From Labilibaculum sp. (GTDB lineage: Bacteria > Bacteroidota > Bacteroidia > Bacteroidales > Marinifilaceae): 64,000 nucleotides of DNA. The notes beneath the pieces are model-generated. The model saw only the letters and a list, made by a program, of their open reading frames with translations, was not told where the DNA came from and did no database searches. The position numbers and the translations under genes were made by a program. Numbering within the stretch: the stretch's first letter is position 1; the number at the start of each line of letters is the position of its first letter. Positions 19,398 to 28,755 of the stretch are shown here, piece after piece. Location: positions 62,001 through 126,000 of the forward strand of contig JAEINT010000016.1 in assembly GCA_016342745.1 (NCBI GenBank). Direction: 5' to 3'.

Positions 19398-20453
19398 ATG
19401 CAACATCCCTTATTGAAGAATCGATTAGCCCTTGTTGTGTATTTAGCATCTTGGATTTTTTTCACTGCACTATTATTTATAATAGGTTGGTATTTTGAAG
19501 GTAGATCCATTAATGATGCAATCATTAATGCCTTTAGTTTTTGTTTTCCATTATTAATACTCGGGGCTTGTATTTGGTTTGTTGTAGTCTACGTAAGTAT
19601 TGAGAATTTAGGCGTATGGGGTTTTATATTACACCATTTTACGGCAGGAATTATTGTTGTTGGAATATGGGTTTCACTTGCATATCAATTAAGAGTAGTT
19701 CTTTTTGGAGCAGCAAGTGAGGGCTTAGATTATATCATTCCAGTACATTGGCAGGTATTCATGGCATTTGGCATTTATGATTATATCATTCTATTGTATT
19801 ACCTGATTATTTATTATCGAAATTTTCAAGATAAATTACTACATGAATCTGAACTGAAAGAGTTGGTTAAGGAAGCAGAATTAACAGCCCTAAAGTCTCA
19901 GATTAACCCACACTTTTTGTTTAATAGCCTTAATTCGGTTAGTTCTTTGACCTTATCCAAGCCAGAAAAATCGAGGGAGATGGTAGTCAAACTTTCTACC
20001 TATTTAAGATACTCATTAGCACAAGATTTAAAAGAATTGAATAGTTTGTGCAACGAGCTGAGTAATATCCGCTTGTATATGGAAATTGAAAAAGTTCGTT
20101 TCGGGGATCGTTTAAATTTAGATTTTGATCTTTCTTCAAATTGTGAGAACTTGAAAATTCCGAATCTAATTTTACAACCCTTATACGAGAATGCTATAAA
20201 ATTTGGGGTACATGAAAGTTTGGATCCGGTAAGTGTTAAAACAAAGTGTCGAGTAGAGAACAATATCCTTAAAATAAGTATTAGTAATAATTTTGATCCA
20301 ACTTCAATTCCTCCTAAAGGGAACGGTATAGGCTTACAAAATATTCAAGAAAGATTAAATTTAATTTATGGTCGTTCAGATTTGATGAGAATTGTGAAAG
20401 GAGAAAAGAATTTTACAGTAAATCTGGAATTTCCACAAGTAAATAAGCTATGA
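19398..20453 (+). CDS. LytS-type sensor histidine kinase
   Basis: A 351 aa membrane kinase with four predicted transmembrane helices in residues ~8-145, then the His_kinase (PF06580) core. The phosphoacceptor is His172 in LKSQINPHFLFNSLNSVSSL. The ATPase domain shows the N box (LQPLYENAIKFGV) and G box (GNGIGLQNIQERL). No extracellular sensor domain is apparent; the sensing is intramembrane or through the LiaF-like proteins upstream. Its stop overlaps the start of the response regulator (ATGA). Confidence 0.93.
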   Translation: MQHPLLKNRLALVVYLASWIFFTALLFIIGWYFEGRSINDAIINAFSFCFPLLILGACIWFVVVYVSIENLGVWGFILHHFTAGIIVVGIWVSLAYQLRVVLFGAASEGLDYIIPVHWQVFMAFGIYDYIILLYYLIIYYRNFQDKLLHESELKELVKEAELTALKSQINPHFLFNSLNSVSSLTLSKPEKSREMVVKLSTYLRYSLAQDLKELNSLCNELSNIRLYMEIEKVRFGDRLNLDFDLSSNCENLKIPNLILQPLYENAIKFGVHESLDPVSVKTKCRVENNILKISISNNFDPTSIPPKGNGIGLQNIQERLNLIYGRSDLMRIVKGEKNFTVNLEFPQVNKL

Positions 20454-21193
20454 AAGCAATTATAATAGATGATGAGGCATTGGCAAGAGATTTAGTTCGC
20501 TCTTTTCTTGATTGCTATAATGATATTGAAATTTTAGGCGAGTACTCAGATGGATTTCAAGGATTAAAAGCCATTAATGAATTGCAGCCGGATTTGGTTT
20601 TTTTAGATGTGCAAATGCCAAAATTAACAGGATTTGAGATGTTAGAGTTGCTTGATAAACCATGTAATATTGTATTTACAACAGCTTACAATGAATATGC
20701 AATTAAGGCTTTTGAACACAATGCTGTCGATTACCTTTTGAAACCTTTTTCAAAAGAACGATTTCAGGATGCGATTAATAAGGTTAAGGAACGTGTTTCT
20801 AGTTCTGTGACAGGTGAGGAAGAAATAGAAAAAATAAAATTACATAATGATTCATCGGATGAGTTGTTGACAAGGGTTGTCGTTAAATCCAGAAATAAGA
20901 TTGATGTACTTGCAGTAGATCAGATCAAGTATTTTGAAGCTCAAGATGATTATGTAATGATCTACACAAATGAGGGAAGATTTTTAAAGCAAAAAACCAT
21001 GAAATATTTCGAAACACATCTAAATTCGGATGAGTTTTGTCGTATACATCGGTCCTATTTGGTGAAGATTGATCAAATCTCACAATTACAGCCATATGAA
21101 AAAGATCATTGGCTTGTCATACTGAAAAGCGGAGAAAGCTTAAAAGTAAGCAGAAATGGCTTCAAACTTTTAAAACATCAATTGGAAATATAA
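20450..21193 (+). CDS. LytTR-family response regulator
   Basis: 247 aa. The receiver domain (residues 1-~120) has acidic Asp7/Asp8, phosphoacceptor Asp53 (LVFLDVQMPK) and the conserved Lys (VDYLLKPFSKERF). A LytTR DNA-binding domain fills ~145-245 (VVKSRNKIDVLAVDQIKYFEAQDDYVMIYT; FCRIHRSYLVKIDQI; VSRNGFKLLK). It is translationally coupled to the kinase by a 4-bp overlap. Its targets are unknown; autoregulation of the LiaF-like operon and control of the adjacent receptor gene at 21525 are the obvious candidates. Confidence 0.95.
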   Translation: MKAIIIDDEALARDLVRSFLDCYNDIEILGEYSDGFQGLKAINELQPDLVFLDVQMPKLTGFEMLELLDKPCNIVFTTAYNEYAIKAFEHNAVDYLLKPFSKERFQDAINKVKERVSSSVTGEEEIEKIKLHNDSSDELLTRVVVKSRNKIDVLAVDQIKYFEAQDDYVMIYTNEGRFLKQKTMKYFETHLNSDEFCRIHRSYLVKIDQISQLQPYEKDHWLVILKSGESLKVSRNGFKLLKHQLEI

Positions 21194-21215
21194 CATTAGG
21201 AAAATTGTTGATACT

Positions 21216-21249
21216 AACCATCATTTACTTGTAAATGATGGTTTTAATT
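21216..21249 (+). terminator. Terminator of the LiaF/LytS/LytTR operon
   Basis: A perfect 12-bp stem AACCATCATTTA / TAAATGATGGTT with loop CTTG, followed by TTAATTT, 22 bp after the stop codon. Confidence 0.85.
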
Positions 21250-21441
21250 TGATAATCATTTAAAAAATACTTGATTATTGAATTGTGAAAAATAAATCAT
21301 GATTTGCTTAATAGGCATTATTGTTTTGATGGATTTTAATAAAGTGTTATTATTCTGATGATTAAGGTGAGATGTGTGATTTTTGTGATAAACGGATATT
21401 TTCTGTTTGTGAAAGGTGATTGAAAAATATTATGATTGGAC

Positions 21442-21471
21442 TTGTTCTATAACATAAATTTTTTATTTTTG
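21442..21471 (+). promoter_or_regulatory. Bacteroidota-type promoter of the receptor gene
   Basis: TTG at 21442-21444, a 19-bp spacer, then TATTTTTG at 21464-21471, matching the -33 TTG / -7 TAnnTTTG consensus of the primary sigma factor in this phylum. It predicts a ~45-nt leader before the ATG at 21525. Confidence 0.65.
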
Positions 21472-21524
21472 TGCTGACCGCAATAACTAACTAATTTAAA
21501 TACCACTAACCTTAAACACTACTA

Positions 21525-23924
21525 ATGAATTTTAAATTTAATAGCTGGAAAAGGGCACTACCTCTGTTTCTAGTATTTCTATTTCCCCCTGAAAAAAGCT
21601 TTTCACAAAAAGAGGTTGAGCATCCTAAAAACTCTGAATTAAAAGGAAATATTGTTGATTTTAATTTGAATAAATCACTTGAGTATGCAACTGTTTCTAT
21701 CTTTTCCTTACCTGATTCTTTATTAATAAAAGGAACAATTACAAACCGTAAAGGTGATTTTCTTATTCAAAACCTTAAAGAAGGAACGTACTTTTATAAA
21801 GTTGAATATTTAGGATATCAGAATTATAAAAGCAAAGACTTAACTCTTCAAGAGAATGAAAAACTTGTTTTAAATAAGTCTATTGCCTTAAAAGTAGATA
21901 CAGAATTGATATCCCAAGTTGAAGTTACAGGCAATAGAGACTTTGAAAGAATAGAATTGGATAGATCAGTATACAATGTATCCAATTCTCTTGCCTCTAA
22001 TGCTGGCAATATTACTGACGTGTTGGCTACAATACCTAAATTGAATGTGGATACAGAAGGGAATTTGAAATACAGAGGAAGCTCAAATGTAAAAGTTCTA
22101 ATAGATGGTAAAATGAGCCGTTTATTAGGCGTATCGGCCTCTGATATTTTAAATAGCTTACCTGCAAATGATGTGGATCGAGTGGAGGTTATTTCAAATC
22201 CTTCAGCTAAGTTTGATGCTTCAGGTTCTGCTGGGATTGTTAATATTATAATGAAAAAGAATCGTTCTAAAGGATTTAAAGGTAATACATCCATTAAACT
22301 TGGAACGAAAAATAAAAAAACGGGTAGAACAAGTTTGAGTTTACGAACAGGGAAATTTAATTTCTCGGGCTCTTATTCTTATACTGATGATTGGTTTGGA
22401 AGAGATTATTCTTCCTCTTTACTAATTGATGATTTGAATTTAGTCAAATCGAAAGCAGAAATAGACTATGGTAAAAGAGTTCATCTGGGGCAATTCGGAA
22501 TGGATTTATTGATTGATAATAATAACACCTTGAGTTTTAATTTATCCAAACAAGATATTAAACAAAACTGGAATGGAGAATATAATTATTTAAGGTCGGA
22601 TATCCCAAGTAGCGTTATGCCTGAAGAGAGTTTTAGGGATGGGTCGAGAGATTTAGATTATAATTCTATGAATTATAACATGGCATATATTCATAAGTTC
22701 AAAAGAAAAGGTCAACAGATTTCTATTGATGCTGCTTACACAGATAATAGTGCTACAAATAAAGGTTTATATCGTGATTTTGGTAATATTCTATCTTCGT
22801 CAATGTCTGAATCTTCTGATAAATTTGATGCTGGAAGAAAAGAAGGACTTATTCAAGTTGATTATCAACAAGCATTAGGACAAAATGGTTCTTTAGAATC
22901 TGGTTTTATGTATAGGTCGAATGAAATTGAATTTAAAGTGCCAATTCAAACAGAGGAGAATTTCGATTACAAAGAGCTTATACATTCAGCATATACACAA
23001 ATAAGTGGCAAAAAAGGCAATCTAGGCTATCAGTTTGGTTTACGAGCTGAGTATTCAGATGTTAAGACGAACAAGACTTATAATGAAGATTATTTAGATG
23101 TATTTCCTAGTTTTCATTTGTCATACAAATTAAGTGAGAACAAGCAATTGCAATTGTCTTATGCGAAAATGGTTGTTAGACCTAATTCAGGTAACCTTAA
23201 CCCATTTCAAAATGTGTTAGACTCCCTAAATCAAAGATTAGGATCTCAAGACATTAGACAATATTACACCCATAAACCTGAATTAACCTATATTTATAGG
23301 AGTAAAAAAGTTACCTACACTACTAATTTATATTTTCAAGTTAGGAATGATTGCATTAAATTGTTGCGTAGTTTAGATTCGAATGACAATACCGTACTTA
23401 CTTCAAAAAATATTGATAAAACACATTATGCTGGACTTGATTTAAACATGGCGTTTAAATTGAATAAATGGTGGAGTGTTAATTCCTATCTTACTGGAAA
23501 TTATCAGAAATTTTATTCTACAAAAGAACTAGATTTTAAAAATAGGAGTGATTTTGGATATTTTGGAGGAGTTACTTCAACGATGCGGATACCAAAATTA
23601 TTTACGGTGCAAACCAAAATGACTTACTATTCGGAAATGCCGATCGCGCAAGGTAATTCTGACGAAACGTTTCATGTTGATTTAACTCTTGCTAAGAGAA
23701 TTATGAAGAAAAAAGCAGTAGTGTCATTAAAGGTTTATGATTTATTCAATTCGATGAAAATTGCAACGAGTACCTCTGATGATCGTTTTAAGCATCGAAT
23801 GAGATATCAATTCGAAAATAGGATTGCATATTTTACATTCACCTATTATTTCGGTAAAAAATATAGTGTTTTAAAAACTAAAAAGCGCAAATACGTACAA
23901 GAGCACAAGACTAAAGACATTTAA
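21525..23924 (+). CDS. TonB-dependent-receptor-like outer membrane beta-barrel protein
   Basis: A 799 aa outer membrane protein with a signal peptide (RALPLFLVFLFPPEKSFSQ). Residues ~38-118 form a carboxypeptidase-regulatory-like beta-sandwich (ELKGNIVDFNLNKSLEYATVSIF...). Residues ~135-245 form a plug domain (LDRSVYNVSNSLASNAGNITDVLATIPKLNVD; VKVLIDGKMSRLL; VEVISNPSAKFDASGSAGIVNIIMKK). The rest is the outer membrane beta-barrel family (OMP_b-brl_3) up to a Tyr-rich end. No SusD gene follows, so it is not a glycan PUL receptor. The cargo is unknown. It sits alone behind its own promoter and ends in a strong terminator. Confidence 0.88.
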   Translation: MNFKFNSWKRALPLFLVFLFPPEKSFSQKEVEHPKNSELKGNIVDFNLNKSLEYATVSIFSLPDSLLIKGTITNRKGDFLIQNLKEGTYFYKVEYLGYQNYKSKDLTLQENEKLVLNKSIALKVDTELISQVEVTGNRDFERIELDRSVYNVSNSLASNAGNITDVLATIPKLNVDTEGNLKYRGSSNVKVLIDGKMSRLLGVSASDILNSLPANDVDRVEVISNPSAKFDASGSAGIVNIIMKKNRSKGFKGNTSIKLGTKNKKTGRTSLSLRTGKFNFSGSYSYTDDWFGRDYSSSLLIDDLNLVKSKAEIDYGKRVHLGQFGMDLLIDNNNTLSFNLSKQDIKQNWNGEYNYLRSDIPSSVMPEESFRDGSRDLDYNSMNYNMAYIHKFKRKGQQISIDAAYTDNSATNKGLYRDFGNILSSSMSESSDKFDAGRKEGLIQVDYQQALGQNGSLESGFMYRSNEIEFKVPIQTEENFDYKELIHSAYTQISGKKGNLGYQFGLRAEYSDVKTNKTYNEDYLDVFPSFHLSYKLSENKQLQLSYAKMVVRPNSGNLNPFQNVLDSLNQRLGSQDIRQYYTHKPELTYIYRSKKVTYTTNLYFQVRNDCIKLLRSLDSNDNTVLTSKNIDKTHYAGLDLNMAFKLNKWWSVNSYLTGNYQKFYSTKELDFKNRSDFGYFGGVTSTMRIPKLFTVQTKMTYYSEMPIAQGNSDETFHVDLTLAKRIMKKKAVVSLKVYDLFNSMKIATSTSDDRFKHRMRYQFENRIAYFTFTYYFGKKYSVLKTKKRKYVQEHKTKDI

Positions 23925-23930
23925 TAAAAA

Positions 23931-23958
23931 AAGCCTCGTTGAAAAACGAGGTTTTTTT
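23931..23958 (+). terminator. Intrinsic terminator of the receptor gene
   Basis: Stem CCTCGTT / AACGAGG with a short A-rich loop, followed by seven T, starting 7 bp after the stop codon. Confidence 0.95.
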
Positions 23959-24068
23959 ATGCTTGGTTAAATATTATTTAAACTAAATAAGAATAAAATC
24001 CCTTCAACTATTGACATTGCAATCTATCTTTCTTAATTTCTATTTTATTGTATAAAAGAGGAGGAAGG

Positions 24069-27000
24069 ATGAAGTTTAAATATTTAAATGTTAAAACTTT
24101 TAAAGGGAATTTTAGGAAGAAGGATTCAGCTAAAACAATTTCTTCAAGTAGAAGAAATTTTTTTAAAGGCCTTGGCATTGCCGTACTTGCATTTCAACCT
24201 ACTCTGAAATTATTTGCAAAAGCTTTAGACGATAATCTTAAATATTCCTGGAATAAAAAGAAATTGGTTTTCTTCTCAGGTAAAGAACAAGCTTGGATTA
24301 TTGATACGAAGGTATTTGCTGGCAACCCTAAACTAAAATTTTTCCCCGAGGGAGACGATTGGATCATTCGTTTGGAGGATGCTCGATTTCCAGGAACTGA
24401 TATCCCTGTCGATTTTAAAGCTACAATTTATAAAGAATTTGATTGGCGAATATATATTCAATTTTCTCATTTGGATGTTTATTCTGACATGAGTTTTTCG
24501 GATTGGATAAATGAAAAATCAATAATTTCAGGTTCTGATTATTTGTCAGAAAGAATAAGCTTGAGTGATGGATATTCATTAGATATTGAAGATCATTCGC
24601 ACATTCTAATAGACAAATACTGGATGATAGAGCTTAAGGGAAAAGAGCTTGCAATCTTGAATATCAAAGACAATTCATTGCCTCTTCAAGAAATTAGCCT
24701 GTCCATTCCAAATAAAACTAAAAAGAAGAATTATACCTCAAAAATTAACCCATATTGTCAAGTTTCCTTTAAAACGAATAAGCATGAAACTCTATTTTCT
24801 GCCTGGAGATTTGAGGAAGATGATAAACAATTGGTAAATCTCACAAAGAAAAAAGAGACTTATTCGATTATAAAAGGAATAGACGAGAATAGAAATCTAT
24901 TGAGCCTTCTATTTTCTGAATTTGAACATGATCTTGAACCATTATTTTATTTTCATAAAACTTCAAAAAGTGGCGTGAAGAATAAAATAGGACTCTACAA
25001 TCCTAAATTGGCTGTGGAGTTATCATCGCAAGATGAAAAAATGATCCTTTTGGCTAGTTTGGCAGGTAATGGTGAGTGGATTTATGAATCTGATAATGCA
25101 ATGTTGATAGGGAATAATGCTAATGAATCAGCAATTGAGTTCAGAGGCTTGAACGGCTGCATTGATTTAATTCAAGGCTCTGCTAAAATTATGGCATCTC
25201 ATTTTCTTTTGGCTGATGCAATTAGTCTTCCTGTTGATTACCCTGAGCAACCAGTTGTTGAATTAGATTTTCAAGATCAAAAAATCCAAAAGAAAAAGAA
25301 AGTACTAAAGGATGCAAGCTTAGGTACAATTAAATTTAGGGAGAAGGAAATTATTAGACTGAGTTTGCTTCGACCAGAGGATATGCTCTTTTTACAGTTT
25401 GAATTTTACAATTTCAAATACATAAAAAAAGATCAGCAAAGCTTTTTGGAAGTTGATAATCCGAAAAAACCAGCTGCGATGATTGTTTTGTTTCCCCCTC
25501 AGCATACATTAGAACAGGCTTTTTGGGAAAATAATTCCTTGCCAGGTGGAGCGGGAAATGAAAATGTAATATTACCAGCGAAATACATACGAAGTGGAAA
25601 AAGTCGACTTGTTTTTACTGTTCCAGCAAATTTTGAGGGAATGCCAATTATAATGGATCGACTATTAGATTGGTCTGACTTTAAATTGAAAGTGAATTAT
25701 CGAGCTAGGGTAATTGAACCTGTTAAAGTAGCATTTAATAAATTCCAAAAGTTCACTAAATCTAAAATTAGTAATACGCTTTTCAAAACTAAAGCTCCAA
25801 ATAAAAGGATTCTGAACGTAGCCAATAATTCCAAAAACAGGTTGAGTCGTCAAAACTTGTATGATTCTAAAAATCTGAGTGCAGTATTACCACCTTCAGT
25901 ATCTAGTCAATTAAATACTAAAATTAATTACGCAGCATTAAAGTCTAGTTTATTGGAGATGAGAAAACCATCTGCTTTTGAAACTTCTATCGAGGCACCA
26001 ACGCGATTGTTTATTTCTCCTAATCAATTGGCAGGATTTGCGCATCAAAATAAAATTCAGCTAAAAGATCATCAGGAATTTTCAAAAGGGAGTCCTAATG
26101 ATCTCAAATTTAACAATCCTCTCATTACTAATAAAGGGAAGCTATCTGAATTATGGCATTCCAGATTAGGCGTTCGTTTAAAAAATGGTGAAATTGACGA
26201 AAATTCAATGGAGGGATTCAGAACAATTCGAGCTTTGTGGGCACGAGATGCTAGAAAGAATTTGAAACCTAAACCGCCAAGAAAAACTCCTTTTCGGGCT
26301 TCTTTAGATAGTCGAGATAGACACAATATTGTGCATCAAACATCAAATTTCTTGATTAAAGGATACCAACCTCGTTCTGTTAAAGCCAATAGGCTAATGC
26401 TTACTTCACTTGGTGCTTGGCTTGATTTTTATGCCAATTTCGATTATCCTGATTTTCAAGCACAGGCTGATTTGGAATTGTTGGAATGGGAACATTTGGC
26501 AACGCTTGGAAGAGATCATTATGTGAAAGTGGTTGAGGCAGGCTTTTTATTTCCTTTTGGTCATTCTGCTTCATTGGTAAAAATTACCGAACGAAAACCA
26601 GATAAAGCAACTCGCACCGCAGTCAATCGGCAGCGAATGTATATTGTCATTTTAGAGCCTGTGGTTTATTATGAAATGCGAGATCCGCAAAATGGTTTTA
26701 TACCATTCCCTTTTCAGACAGTTGAAATGATGGCAACTAAAACCCCAGATCTTGCTGAGCCTGTTAATCTTACCGATCTAGGTGGAGATTATAATTTTTG
26801 GATTAAGTCTGGAGGAGCAGTATTAGAATTTGATTTACTCGTTGTTGATCAGGAGGGAGAGGAAAAGAAAATTCGAATACCGATGATGTTTGTTGGTAAA
26901 TCAGCTGCTTACGATCAATCCAAAGCAGAAAAGATTGTTAGTGCATATAATGCCGAGTATAATCTTTCGAAAGCCGATTTTAATCATCAAGATGTAGCCT

Positions 27001-28730
27001 ATTCTCCTTCTTTGGTAGAGGGTGATACGCAATTCGAAACCATTGATATTCATTACGGAGCACAAATATTAGAGAATAAAGCTTCTGCAATTTTAAAGTT
27101 TCATCCAACAATTAGAACTGCAAACATCAAAGTGCAGGCCATTGAAGAGTTGACAGGGAATCCAGATCCTGTTCTTATTGAGTTGAGAGATGACGACAAT
27201 GCAGGAAAGATATTTGCCAAAGTTTTGGGGAATTTGAAGGCCGATTTTTCGGGAGGTTCAGATCAATCAGGTGGATTTATGAGCCCGAATACGCAGGTAA
27301 CTTCACTTTCTAAGCTGAAGGGACCATTAGGAGGTGCCATAGATAAACTAGAAAAACTGGATTTTGATCCTGCAGAATTTTTCGGAGCAGGTGGAGATAT
27401 GCCTGTTGCTAAATTATTTGGAGCTGTTTCTATTTTTGAATTGCTTCTTGGAAATTTAAATTTCGGAGCCGAAGGCAATCAACAAGCTGATGCTCTTAGA
27501 GGCCTTGGCAATCTATTGGAAAGTTTAAAGGAAGATATATTGGAACAACAAGCTGTTCTTGAAAATGCAGCATTGGATGCAAAGGCAGCCATTGAACAAG
27601 AAATTCAGAATCTTCAAAATCAACTATCATCAAAAGTAAATGAATTAGAACAGCAGTTAAGCGATCAGGTGCCTAGAATTCCAAATTTTAATACCTACAG
27701 AACCAATAAGGCTTTTGTTGTAGAGTACCGATGGATTCCTGAAATGGAAGCTAGTAAATCATTGTTTGGCGATTTCTTAACGGTTAATGTTCAAAAGCCA
27801 AAAGAGGCATTGCAAGTATTGAGTAGGTTGAGCAGGCCTTTTGATACGTCTCAGAAAACACAGTTTGGAGTGGATGCGTCTTTTACTGATTTCTCTGTGG
27901 AAATCAAGGAGTTGATAAAAGTAAGCTTTGAATCTTTAAAATTTGGTGGTGGTTCTGGTAGAAAGGCAGATGTTAAGGTTGTAATGGCTGAAGATGATTC
28001 CATTCTTTTTCTTGGGCCATTGAGTTTTGTGAATCAATTGCAAAATTTAATTCCATCTAATGGTTTTGCTGATGGTCCCTATATGAAACTCTCTCCATCA
28101 GGAGTTAAAGCAGGTTTCGATTTGGCGATACCAAGTGTTGAAGTTGGCGTTTGTACTATTGCGAATATGACCTTGGGAGCAGGCGTTCACTTGCCATTTA
28201 CAGGAGCTCCCTTAACGCTTCAGTTCAATTTTTGTAAGCGAGAAGCTCCTTTCTTACTAACAGTTTCTGCATTTGGAGGTGGTGGTTTCTTCCTAATGAA
28301 AACCAGTGTGAAAGGCTTTGTTGGAATGGAGGCCGCTTTTGAATTTGGTGCGGCATTATCCATGAATTTTGGAGTAGCAAGTGGCGGTGTATCTGTTATG
28401 GGAGGATTTTATTTCAGTATGGAAATAGTGGACGATCAGACACAAACAGTTTTGACAGGATACATCCGTATTAACGGATATTTATCAATTCTTGGAATAA
28501 TAAGCCTTTCCATTGAGATTTATTTGGCTTTTGTTGCCATGTTCCAGAATGGAAAGGTGGAGAAATTATATGGAGAAGCCATTGTAAAAGTGAAGGTTGA
28601 AGTCTTGTTCTTTAGTAAAACAGTGACACTTACAGCTCGGCGAGAATTGAAAGGCGCTGATGCTGATCCAACTTTCCAAATGATAATGGAAGAAAATGAC
28701 TGGTTAGAATATTGTAATGCTTACGCTTAA
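24069..28730 (+). CDS. Giant uncharacterised Tat-exported protein (partner A)
   Basis: 1553 aa. I choose ATG 24069, preceded by an AGAGGAGGAAGG ribosome-binding tract, over an upstream in-frame TTG. The N-terminus holds a twin-arginine signal: SSSRRNFFKG (Arg28-Arg29) and then a hydrophobic stretch GLGIAVLAFQP. The long middle part is beta-rich with no domain I can name. A well-defined segment at residues ~800-860 has GRDHYV (814-819), LFPFGH (827-832) and TERK (840-843). A coiled coil spans about 1150-1205. The C-terminal ~230 residues are glycine-rich alternating beta-strands with FGGGGFF at 1402-1408, ending WLEYCNAYA. From memory, unverified, colinear giant proteins with these motifs occur in actinobacteria without assigned function. 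It begins a probable operon with the 28756 gene (25 bp gap). Confidence 0.8.
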   Translation: MKFKYLNVKTFKGNFRKKDSAKTISSSRRNFFKGLGIAVLAFQPTLKLFAKALDDNLKYSWNKKKLVFFSGKEQAWIIDTKVFAGNPKLKFFPEGDDWIIRLEDARFPGTDIPVDFKATIYKEFDWRIYIQFSHLDVYSDMSFSDWINEKSIISGSDYLSERISLSDGYSLDIEDHSHILIDKYWMIELKGKELAILNIKDNSLPLQEISLSIPNKTKKKNYTSKINPYCQVSFKTNKHETLFSAWRFEEDDKQLVNLTKKKETYSIIKGIDENRNLLSLLFSEFEHDLEPLFYFHKTSKSGVKNKIGLYNPKLAVELSSQDEKMILLASLAGNGEWIYESDNAMLIGNNANESAIEFRGLNGCIDLIQGSAKIMASHFLLADAISLPVDYPEQPVVELDFQDQKIQKKKKVLKDASLGTIKFREKEIIRLSLLRPEDMLFLQFEFYNFKYIKKDQQSFLEVDNPKKPAAMIVLFPPQHTLEQAFWENNSLPGGAGNENVILPAKYIRSGKSRLVFTVPANFEGMPIIMDRLLDWSDFKLKVNYRARVIEPVKVAFNKFQKFTKSKISNTLFKTKAPNKRILNVANNSKNRLSRQNLYDSKNLSAVLPPSVSSQLNTKINYAALKSSLLEMRKPSAFETSIEAPTRLFISPNQLAGFAHQNKIQLKDHQEFSKGSPNDLKFNNPLITNKGKLSELWHSRLGVRLKNGEIDENSMEGFRTIRALWARDARKNLKPKPPRKTPFRASLDSRDRHNIVHQTSNFLIKGYQPRSVKANRLMLTSLGAWLDFYANFDYPDFQAQADLELLEWEHLATLGRDHYVKVVEAGFLFPFGHSASLVKITERKPDKATRTAVNRQRMYIVILEPVVYYEMRDPQNGFIPFPFQTVEMMATKTPDLAEPVNLTDLGGDYNFWIKSGGAVLEFDLLVVDQEGEEKKIRIPMMFVGKSAAYDQSKAEKIVSAYNAEYNLSKADFNHQDVAYSPSLVEGDTQFETIDIHYGAQILENKASAILKFHPTIRTANIKVQAIEELTGNPDPVLIELRDDDNAGKIFAKVLGNLKADFSGGSDQSGGFMSPNTQVTSLSKLKGPLGGAIDKLEKLDFDPAEFFGAGGDMPVAKLFGAVSIFELLLGNLNFGAEGNQQADALRGLGNLLESLKEDILEQQAVLENAALDAKAAIEQEIQNLQNQLSSKVNELEQQLSDQVPRIPNFNTYRTNKAFVVEYRWIPEMEASKSLFGDFLTVNVQKPKEALQVLSRLSRPFDTSQKTQFGVDASFTDFSVEIKELIKVSFESLKFGGGSGRKADVKVVMAEDDSILFLGPLSFVNQLQNLIPSNGFADGPYMKLSPSGVKAGFDLAIPSVEVGVCTIANMTLGAGVHLPFTGAPLTLQFNFCKREAPFLLTVSAFGGGGFFLMKTSVKGFVGMEAAFEFGAALSMNFGVASGGVSVMGGFYFSMEIVDDQTQTVLTGYIRINGYLSILGIISLSIEIYLAFVAMFQNGKVEKLYGEAIVKVKVEVLFFSKTVTLTARRELKGADADPTFQMIMEENDWLEYCNAYA

Positions 28731-28755
28731 AATAAAATTTTCAAATTAATAAAAT

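Larger units (their letters stand above)
21194..21524. other. Intergenic region before the TonB-type receptor
   Basis: 331 bp. It holds the regulator's terminator (21216-21249) and, near the right end, a good Bacteroidota promoter (21442-21471). The AT-rich middle shows nothing recognisable; LytTR sites could lie there but I cannot identify a clear direct repeat. Confidence 0.55.

Noticed and set aside
24048-24068. TTG start seven codons upstream for giant protein A
   Set aside because: The ATG at 24069 has a strong ribosome-binding tract that lies inside those seven codons.
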